A stretch of 64,000 nt of DNA from Quillaja saponaria (taxonomy: Eukaryota; Streptophyta; Magnoliopsida; Fabales; Quillajaceae): the NCBI GenBank assembly GCA_029379385.1, contig CM055613.1:20044001-20108000 (forward strand), written 5' to 3'. Shown piece by piece: positions 55,839 to 64,000 of this stretch. Position 1 is the stretch's first letter. Every line of letters begins with the position of its first letter. The position numbers were made by a program, and so were the translations under genes. The notes beneath the pieces are model-generated. The model had not been told where the DNA came from and made no database searches. It saw nothing but the letters and a program-made list of their open reading frames with translations.

Positions 55839-56740
55839 ATGGCTCCAAAGCATGCCTACACCACCGGTCCTCATCTTCTTGCTTGACACTGCAAAGTATA
55901 CCTTGCATATAGCCGAGGCACGATACAAGGCCCAAATGTTGACAATGAACACTGTGCAACAGCGAGGGATTGAGCTTACCTACATATAGTTCCCTTTCAT
56001 GCTTTCTATTATTGACACTAAATAGTGAAGGAAGTTATGCAAGGTTTTATGTAGACATCCCAGATCCAATGGATGGATGATTTTTTGAGTGGTGGCAAAA
56101 GGGTCCCCTTTGATAGCATCTTATCAACCTTTCTATGGGGTGCCAAGCTTCTAGGAGGATGATGATTACATTACCTATACCAAATGGATGATTGATTACA
56201 CTAAGGTAATCGACGAGCTATGTTATCTCGGCTCCGTTGAGAATATCACAAATGGAGAACTAGTCCACTTCTAACCTAACCAGCTTGAAGCAAACTCACG
56301 AGCATGGTACTACTTTACCCTTGGAAACCTACTGCTAACAGGACTTGGCAACGACGCCACTATGGATATAGCAATTTTGCTCTATACCATTATGAAAGGT
56401 ATGTCTATTGATGTTGGTAAGATTATTCACAGTGCTATTTTGGAGTGCCAATAGCACACAGGCAGGCCTCTGGTTCCCTTCTTTGATCATTGAACTACAT
56501 CACTCAACTAGGGTTTGTTGGGAAAACAATATGGAGGTTGAGCATCCAATGCACTCCATTGATGACAATCTCATGAATAAGTTTTTAAGAAGGAACCATG
56601 TAGCAGGCAAAGGTAGCAAGGTAGTGAGCCCACAAATGTTAAGCCCCTTATTATGGGGCAACGCTCTCTCGCCTTGAGGTGCAATGCAAAGAGCATTGGC
56701 ACTAAAACCATGCAATGCTATAGAAGAACAATCAACTCCT
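55839..56740 (+). pseudogene. Second ORF of the Athila-like element (plant transposon protein domain)
   Basis: It starts MAPKHAYTTG (ATG 55839), a typical start for this ORF type. The recognisable domain lies at about 56085-56480: QWMDDFLSGGKRVPFDSILS, ITYTKWMIDYTKVIDELCYL, NITNGELVHF, NQLEANSRAWYYFTLGNLLL, ATMDIAILLYTIMKGMSIDV and GKIIHSAILECQ. This pattern (L-x-x-E-A-R-x-W-x-x-F then R/I-x-x-L-x-x-I-x-x-G) is that of the putative plant transposon protein domain found in Athila-type ORFs. Its function is unknown. Stops near 55884, 55940 and 56272 plus frameshifts show it is dead. I see no convincing envelope-type membrane segment. Confidence 0.78.
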
Positions 56741-58267
56741 TTGGGAAATGTTGGTTGAAAGAGGAAGGGACACGAGTTCCTTCCTTCCTTGCCCCGTGCT
56801 GCTAGCTCCTGTCCCTCGTCCGAAGGTAGATGAAGACATTAATTATGATGAATAGGAGAGTGTTTTGTTCTTTGCCTTATCATTTTTATTATTTTTTCTT
56901 TTGTTAAACATTAGGACACTGTTTAATTTAAGGTTATGGGTATAACTGTTTCAATTTTGTATAATGCTTCAATCTTGTAATATGTTTTAGTTGTAAACCT
57001 CATTTATGTGTTAAGTTGTAATTTATTTTGACTATGGATTTTAGGATGTAATGTGTTTTCTTTTCATAACCTGTTAAGTATGGAATTTCAGTTTTCTTTA
57101 TCTTGATGTTCAAATGTTCCCATAATCCCATGATAATACCCTATTTATGCATTGTATTTTGGTTTTTGATAAGATGCAAGAAGTTTTTGAGTTTAATGTA
57201 ATTAGAGCAAATTTCAAACATTCATACAAAAGGATATTTTTACCTAGGGTTAATGTACTTTAGAGGATATTTTTGGTTGGAATAACCCTTAGTCTATTTT
57301 GGACCCTAGAGTTAGTTTGAATTCCTAAAGTGAAATCTGAGGTGACACTTAAATGAAAACATGATTTAGTTCATCCTTTGACTAGTTGAGTCTTTCTTAT
57401 CCATCTATGTTTTTACCTCCTTAGCACCTAGTTTTGAGCTTAAAGCTTATTTTTTTTCTTGTAACTTTGCATTATAGCTGAATCCTTTATTGAATGACCC
57501 CATTTGCATCTTATTACTTTGAGCACATTGATCATGCATTGAATTTTAGTTTAAAAGGGTAATCTTGAAGTAAGTTGGGAGGAAGTGAGACAAGGAAAAT
57601 ATAAGTTTTCTTCTTCTCCACATCATAATAAAAAATAAGTTTGGGAAAAATTTGGTAATTTCCTTGAAATTTTTTTTGGAAACCAAAGGTTTTACATAAA
57701 AAAAAATGGAGAAAAAAAGAAGATAAAGGAAGGAAATGTGGGATGCATTCATGATTCATGCCCACACATAAGAGAAAAAATCAGGTGACAAGTGAAAAAA
57801 TATAGTAAGCCTGAGTTGAGTGGGAATTGACACCAAAGAGTGGAAAAAGGAAGGGTATAGCCTACAAGATCTTTGTGTTTAATTGATCTTAAAACAATCC
57901 ATTTCGTATAACCTTTACCCTAGTCATACATTATAAGTTGTATTTAAGACCTATTGATTTTTGACTAAGGGTTAGCCTACATCAGTGGAGAGAGGAAGGA
58001 CAAATGAAGTTTAAGGGTTAAGTTTAGTCCATAAGTTATTCTAGTAGAAATTATTTTGGAGTCATTGACCTTGGTAAGGACACCTTGCACATACACACAT
58101 GATGTTTGCCCGAACATGATAAATTTGAAGTTATTCTTGTGTTTTGTCTTGAGTCAAGTCTTTGTCATAAACTTTGAGGATTTTAGGGGAATAATTAGTT
58201 CGTCATTGATAAGCTTAATTGTTGTTCTTTTTGTTTGTCTTCTTTCTTTTCCTTAGGACTAGTAAAA
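56741..58267 (+). other. Athila 3' non-coding region, second part
   Basis: T-rich and A-rich alternation, with no recognised domain. Overlapping Phe-rich frames on the minus strand near 57532-57765 reflect an A/G-rich stretch and are not genes. Long non-coding 3' regions before the polypurine tract are normal for this lineage. Confidence 0.65.
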
Positions 58268-58282
58268 TATTAAGTTTGGGAA
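58268..58282 (+). other. Polypurine tract of the Athila-like element
   Basis: ATATTAAGTTTGGGAATG directly precedes the 3' LTR start (TGTGATAACTC or TGATAACTC, 58283-58285). AAGTTTGGG is the usual form of this site in Athila-type elements. Confidence 0.75.
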
Positions 58283-59848
58283 TGTGATAACTCTATGAAA
58301 TAGAGTTATTTCATTACACTTTTAATTCCTATTTTTTGCTAAATCCTGGAGTTTAGAGTTAGAATTCAATTAAAATTAGTGTTTTGTATCTAGTCTAGAC
58401 TATTTAGGAGTTTGTAGGGTTTTAATTAAATTAGGAGTAGTTTTTATTGTTTTGTTTATTTAATTTGTTTTCAAATGTCTTTGTAGTGTCCTAAGTGAAG
58501 ACAAAGAATAAAGTTTTAAAGTCTTGTGCTGTGGCATGAATTACTATGATATCGTGGCGCCACAAAGACAAATTAAAATAATAAGATAGAGAGCTCTGTG
58601 TGCGCAGCGTGATAACACTTGTTCCGTGACGCCATACCTTAATAATTCCTTCATCCAAGTCAAAGAGCAACACGACTCAGCACCATACTAAAGGATGCCA
58701 TAGTTTCCAATTTAGAAAAATTCAAGTCCAAGTCAGAAAGCATTGCTTCACAACGCCAATAAGAAAGAAGCAGTGAGACCCTCAACCAAGACGACTTGGT
58801 AAGCAACCAGAGAAGACAGCTCCGCAACACCATGCATGAGGATGCCGTGACGTGAGAAGTTAGTGTCCTATATGCACTAGTCAGAAGCTGTGGCACCGCA
58901 GCTCTAAGAAAGGAAGCACCACGGCATCGTCTTGTATTCCCAAGGACTCCTAGTTTTTTTAAACTAAGAGGTCAATGCCTATATAAGGAGGTGAAGGTTG
59001 AAGTTGAAGAGGACACTAGAACAAGTGACTTAAGAGTTTCTAAGGAGCTTGTGAAGACCTGGAGCAATGACAACTTCTAGTCTTCTATTCATTTCTTATT
59101 ATTTTCTATTTACTTGTAATAGAGATTTCTTTTTATGTTGTTATTTTCCAAGCTAGTATGGAGTAGTTTTATTCTAGGGTTCTAATTAAACTCACACACA
59201 GCCTATGTAGTCTTTGATTTGATTTAATGCATGTTTTAGTTTCAAATATTTGTGTTGCTTTGTTATTAATATTTCTAATTGCTTAATCACTAGTTAGATT
59301 GATTTGAAACCTTAGAATTGACTTGTAAGAGTCAATTTCAGGTTTAGCCTTAGGTAACAGAGCATGTGATTGGATTGTTCATTTCAATTGATTAATCTGA
59401 TTTGTTAAAGAGATAGTAATGCACTCTTTAGCCACAAGTAACCGAATTAGTTTAGTTCTTCATGAATTTGTCTTAATATAATTCTCATAAGAATACAATT
59501 AATTAGACTAAGAGAAATATATAATTTCGAGATATAGGAATATCTCTATAATTACTTAAGAAATATAAGTTAATATTTGAACTATTGCATGAATTGAATT
59601 AAAGTAAGGAAAACTTAGGTGAAGTGTGAGGTATATTGTGAACCTAGGTGTAAGTTTAATTAATGGAAATAAATTGCTTGTTAATTTAGAATTCAAAACT
59701 CTAATATTGCATTGGCTTGATTAATATCAAGTTACATATATATTGATAATTAGCTTTAGAAGTGATATAGTTATTCATGGGAATGATCTCTACTATCATT
59801 ATATTACTTACAACAAAACATGCACTTGCATTACCAAAATTCATGTCA
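58283..59848 (+). repeat. 3' LTR of the Athila-like element
   Basis: It starts at TGATAACTCTATGAAATAGA and ends TTCATGTCA (59848), followed by CTGAC, the right target duplication. Colinear with 46861-48418. It contains ATATCGTGGCGCCACAAAGA near 58551 and CCTATATAAGGAGGTGAAGG near 58978, a likely TATA box (TATATAAG), also present in the other LTR as TATATAATAAG. Confidence 0.9.
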
Positions 59849-59853
59849 CTGAC

Positions 59854-60320
59854 AATTCTATCACAGTAAATTTTGGTGCTCCAAACTTAATGAAGTTTCA
59901 CAAATGATCATTGCCAACAACTTGTGGCTATTGCAGTTACTCCTGATATGCTCCCCAGGATGGGGAATTGGAGCAATTGGAGTTGGTTCTCCTATGCACC
60001 TTGCTCAATGATCCTATCAACCAAAGTCTCAATGTCACGGTGCATGCTCTTGAGTACTTGCCACAACCTTAGCCATCCATGGTGTAACTATAGGCTCTGG
60101 AATAGAAGCAACTAGAGGAAGAATGCCTCCTAGCACTACCTATGGTGCATCATCAAGAATATCATCCAAAGGTCTGTTTCAAGCATCCCTACCTCTAACT
60201 CTAGCTTTACCCCTACCTCCGTCTCTATCCCTAAGTGCAGCAACAAGAGATTGCTCAGACGCTTCATTTGAAGCATCTCTCCCTTTAGCTCATCTACCAA
60301 CTACACGACGTCTATGCGGG
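59854..60320 (-). pseudogene. gag: Gypsy gag N-terminal part (separated from 45721-46855)
   Basis: The minus strand from 60320 reads HRRRVVGR, ASNEASEQSLVAALRDRDGG, RGKARVRGRDA, LPLVASIPEPIVTPWMAKVV, then after stops HLWNFIKFGAPKFTVIELSV ending at the insertion point. The Arg/Gly-rich start and the F-x-K-x-x-P-x-F-x-G type capsid lead-in match the gag at 39240. It is the start of the same gag whose remainder is at 46855 and below. Confidence 0.82.
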
Positions 60321-60530
60321 ATCCTCACCTAGATCAACTAGAATTCAAATATCACAAATGACATCAGATGAAGAAACACACAAAAGAAACAACAAATTGA
60401 AATAAAAGAGTTAGAAACAATAGATAACAACTTGGGTCTCAATAGTGCCTTACCTATAACTCATGCTCGGGTACATGAGCCACAAGCCTGACTCTACTAA
60501 TTCCCTAATCCCACAGTTATAGGATAGCAA
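60321..60530 (-). other. Untranslated leader of the split gypsy element
   Basis: Short AT-rich leader between gag and the primer-binding site. No other feature. Confidence 0.55.
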
Positions 60531-60552
60531 CCTAATGCTCTAATACTAACAT
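60531..60552 (-). other. Primer-binding site, tRNA-Met type
   Basis: The minus strand reads ATGTTAGTATTAGAGCATTA adjacent to the LTR end (GGGTTGTGACA). TTAGTATTAGAGC is close to TGGTATCAGAGC, the initiator tRNA-Met complement. Confidence 0.75.
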
Positions 60553-60725
60553 TGTCACAACCCAACCAAGGCCATGACCAGCGAAAGAAAAATTGACTAG
60601 CACTAATGCCTATTAAATCTCAACTAGCCTCTAAACAAAATATCTAAATTTATTTGAAGGCAAATGAGATACAAGTTTTAATTTAATTCAATTTACAAAA
60701 ATTCCAAATGCTCAGTGGAACTAAA
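60553..60725 (-). repeat. 5' LTR remnant of the split gypsy element
   Basis: It begins TGTCACAACCCAACCAAGGC beside the primer-binding site. Its body differs from the main LTR family (no GGAGC or ACTCAC box within reach). After 173 bp it is interrupted by the LTR at 60726. Confidence 0.7.
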
Positions 60726-63700
60726 TGTTACATCCCTCATAACCTGATACCAAAAAATCTAATTTTTAAACACAATATGTAAATTTTTGTTATAAAATCA
60801 TAAATACGTAAACAAATTAAATAAATAACAGTGTAATTGATATATTCTAACTCAATATTAAAATATGAATTAGAACAAATTGAAATAACTTTTGATCGTA
60901 AATAAATTATATAAGTGTGTACCATTAATTAAAATTTGATTAAATTGGAACTTGATTTTATTTGGTTTAAATTTTCTTAATAAGTGAAATAAATCTATAC
61001 ATAAAATAAACTAGTAAACATTTACAATGAGTAAGTGTATATATAGATTGTTATAAACTAATAGTTTAATATACACTTTAAAATGTTTGCACGTAACTTG
61101 TGTAACTAAGTGAATAAAATTTTCTCAAATTAGAATTAATAGAGAAAAGGACACTTGTCCATATATATATACATATATATATATATATATGGAATTAAGA
61201 AATTAATTTTTCACTATACCATTGGTTAAAAAAAAAAAAAAAGAAGTTACATGTGTAATTGTATTTATGTGTTTAACAAATATATAAGTAAAAAGGAAAT
61301 ATCTAAATATATATACACGTTACAACATTTCATATCCACCACATGCTTTTATTTTTGACTCTTTTGACTTGAATATTTTATTGCTATATCATTTCTTTGT
61401 TTATTTATTTTTATTGGCTAGATTTTACACTTCCACCGCCCTTCTCTTCCTTTTCTTGCTTTGTTTTCACCGTGCTTCCTTGTTTTTGCTTTCCCTTGCT
61501 GTGGCCGTGTACCTTTCATGACAATCATCTCCATAACAGCTAATTTGCCTCTACTTCTTGCCGTGTCCATTGCCTATTCAAGCTCCACAAATCTCCAGCT
61601 GCTGTCCGCCCTTACAACCAAGTAGGATGCCTTCTGGTTTTGGCCGTGTAAAGGGGTGAAGTTGTTTGGTTTTATAGCAGTAGCAAGATTCATGTTTCAA
61701 AAAAATTCATGGTTGTAGGGGAGTTATGTTAAAGGCGTGGTGTTAACAGCTCCAAGTTAGGGTGTTTAATCGCCAAAGTAAGTATTAATTTATGTTTAAG
61801 GTTGATATCCCATGTTTTAGGGGCAGCAACTCTATTGTGTTTTCCTTATTCCTACTTGGTTAATAAGAAATGGAATGGTGGGACTTCTGGTTAAGCTAGT
61901 CATGGCAAACAATAAGAGTATACATAAAACACTTCAATCCGTGAGTCTTGAATAAATAAGCCAAGCTAAGAATCCTTTTAATTAAACATATACTTAGAGT
62001 GTTGGTAAGAATTGGTAATGTAAACAAAGGTTCGAATAAGAAATACATACAATAGTTGTAATTAATTATTGGAAATAAAAGGCTTGAATTAATTAGGAGC
62101 CTTGTTATTCGTTCCTCTGTTTTTATCAACCTAACCGTGGGTTTCCAATTAGTGGGCATCTAAATTGAAGCTTTTGGTGAGTAATGGTATGAACAAAGGA
62201 GAGTTAACTGGTTTTGAGGGGTAGATTTCATGGGTAAAAAAAATTCGGTATTTTGAGTGTTTTTGGAGCAGAATTAAATTAATAGTTCAAAATATAAAAC
62301 ATAAGAATAGTCTTAAAATGTTGTCTACAAAATTTTGTAGCTTGGTTCCAAGTATGTTGTAAGTTATAGTTGTTAGACTCTGGCTAGGTCAAGCAGAATT
62401 CGTAGTGCCCTGTTTTTAGTTCATGTAAAAAATTGAGTGGGTTCATGAAAGATTTTAGGAAATTTTTTTAATTAATAAAGATATATATACTTGTCTATTA
62501 ATAAATCCAATAAACAGAATCGAATTTCATTTTTCTTAGAGAAAGTTATGTTCAATTAACTAAGGTAAGGTTAAAGCAGTCAAAATCCTGCATTTTGTAG
62601 AATTTGATGCAACTTCAAAGAATAAACTATATTGATATACAAATCCAAAAAATTACAAATAATATACTATTATAAAGCTACATGTGTCTAGTATTTTATA
62701 AATTTTATGAAATTGGATTTGGAAATTCGTAAATAAAGATATGACCGCTAAAGTGGACACTGGTCCAAACCCCAAGTTTGGATAGTTTCAACATCTCTAA
62801 CTTACTAAGTGATTTCTATCTTTTCTAATGGTTTCTTCTACCCTATGCATTGTCAAGACATTTAAAAATTTTCTTCATTATTAACCTTATCACATAAAGT
62901 ATAATTCATACTACTTAACATATAATAATTTAATAGAAAACTTTCATAAAGAAACCTATACAAGTTGAGATAGAAGCTTAGTAATTAAGATTATAACAAT
63001 CACATTTATGAACCAAGTATTATTTGGGAATATGAGTTTCAGTTCTGGATTCTAATGTGGACCTGATAAGACGCATAGACACAAATGTGAGTGACAAATA
63101 GAATCAGTTATGGATGAGTAGTTAATTGTTGCCTTTAGGGGCTAGATTATTATGTGTAATTATATGTGCATTTGAATAAACATGATATAAGGGAAATGAC
63201 CAATTACAATATTTCAGTGATTTATATGATGTATGTTTGTTTGATATTGGTTATGGTTGATAAGGGCCAACAAAGTGAGATTTTCTGTTATGAAAAATGG
63301 TTTTTATCTCCGAAACTAAAAATCCATGTGCACCTAGGAGATTCTAATTTGAAATATGGAAATGTTCTGATTCTGAAAAAAAAAAAATTATGTGAGTGCT
63401 CAACCCTAGTATGATGGATTGTATACGAAGATTAAATTGTTGTACAGACACATAAATGCCTGGCAATGGATGAAACTGTTGTGCGGTATTGAGTTACTCA
63501 TTGGTCTTTTGTTTGCTTTGTATGTTATAATTGCTTTGATTAATTTGTGAGCCTATGAATCATGTGGTGAGTTATGAACTTATGACGAATGCCAACATGT
63601 ACGTATAATTTTGAATGAAGACATGAACATTGTCATGTGATGCTAAGTGACTATATATGTTGTATATTTGTGTTGAATGATGTTAGTACATTTTGGGTAC

Positions 63701-64000
63701 GATTTTCCACTCACGAAGTCTGTAGGACTCACCCCTCTTCTGTGATTATTTTTTTAGTAACAGGATCTCGAGATCAGCTGTTACTGATAATGGGCTTTGC
63801 CGATAGTGTAAAGGCAAGGTAATTATTCGGAATCTCAATCTTAAAGTAAAAAGGGTGAAAATTTACAATCACACTAGAGCTGTAGGTGTCTGGTCTTATG
63901 TTGTATTATAGATTGGCTAATTGTTACTATAATGGGAAATGGAGTAGAGCTCATTGACTATATTGTCTATGTGTAATTTTGTAGTTATTGTGCTTTGGCT
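60726..64000 (+). repeat. Long gypsy LTR, plus orientation, runs off the window
   Basis: It starts TGTTACATCCCTCATAACCT, whose first 200 bp match the reverse complement of 31222-30950. The pyrimidine-rich zone is at 61430-61580; 62200-63060 matches 13540-14560 and 18330-19140, including the internal tandem duplication (62490-62555, 62684-62750). Then TTGATAAGGGCCAACAAAGT near 63257, GTACAT-TTT-GGGTAC near 63686, CCACTCACGAAGTCTGTAGG near 63708 and GAGTAGAGCTC near 63942. The final ~150 bp with GTGTGACA would lie beyond the window. No gene. Confidence 0.8.

Larger units (their letters stand above)
46861..59848 (+). mobile_element. Athila-like Ty3/gypsy retrotransposon, ~13 kb
   Basis: Two LTRs (46861-48418 and 58283-59848) flank, in order, a tRNA-Asp-type primer-binding site, gag, protease, RT, RNase H, integrase, a long 3' region with a plant-transposon-protein ORF, and a polypurine tract. 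Flanks CTGAT (46856-46860) and CTGAC (59849-59853) form the target duplication inside a minus-strand gag. The long 3' region and second ORF are the hallmark of the Athila/envelope-class lineage. It carries a nested solo LTR (54158-55589). All reading frames are broken. Confidence 0.92.

Noticed and set aside
57532..57765. Two overlapping Phe-rich minus-strand frames
   Set aside because: Both arise from an A/G-rich stretch in the Athila 3' non-coding region.
1..64000. CRISPR arrays, operons, Shine-Dalgarno sites, prokaryotic promoters
   Set aside because: The window is eukaryotic repeat DNA; the tandem repeats lack regular spacers.

Overview
This window looks like repeat-rich heterochromatic DNA from a flowering plant, probably a eudicot. 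It is AT-rich. I see no convincing host gene, RNA gene or CRISPR array. Almost every recognisable stretch comes from LTR retrotransposons: Ty3/gypsy elements with a tRNA-Met-type primer-binding site, and an Athila-like element with a tRNA-Asp-type site. There is also one RTE-like LINE scrap and several DNA-transposon remnants. Every coding region is broken by stops and frameshifts, and several have lost catalytic residues. The window holds no intact protein-coding gene.

Layout: (a) 0.2-3.4 kb: plus-strand gypsy gag and protease joined tail-to-tail to a minus-strand RNase H/integrase fragment, then LTR pieces. (b) 4.1-9.0 kb: a minus-strand gypsy element with two LTRs and a collapsed interior (integrase plus leader only); its left LTR carries a LINE scrap. 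(c) 9.4-21.8 kb: plus-strand LTRs, an integrase with polypurine tract and 3' LTR, and a 3.56-kb solo LTR inserted in another LTR. (d) 22.3-35 kb: solo LTRs in both orientations, several with target-site duplications (GGTAG, TATAT, CCTGA/CCTAA). (e) 35.1-42.1 kb: the best-preserved gypsy element (minus strand: 5' LTR, PBS, gag, protease, RT, RNase H, integrase). (f) 42.5-45.2 kb: DNA-transposon remnants ending in a CACTA-type terminus that abuts a broken RT. (g) 45.2-60.7 kb: a minus-strand gypsy element whose gag is split by a ~13-kb plus-strand Athila-like element, itself carrying a nested solo LTR with a perfect TCACG duplication. (h) 60.7-64 kb: another long LTR running off the edge.

The gypsy LTRs share termini (TGTTATAACC...GGGTGTGACA) and an unusual conserved interior with three short inverted repeats (GTACCC/GGGTAC, CGGGC/GCCCG, GGAGC/GCTCC) and an ACTCAC-GAGTC-GACTCAC box. 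They vary from about 1.8 to 3.8 kb through differences in their 5' halves. These conserved LTR hairpins, and the many layers of datable nesting, are the most interesting signals. Nothing here resembles a novel gene system. Boundaries and similarities were judged by eye; no alignment or database search was run.
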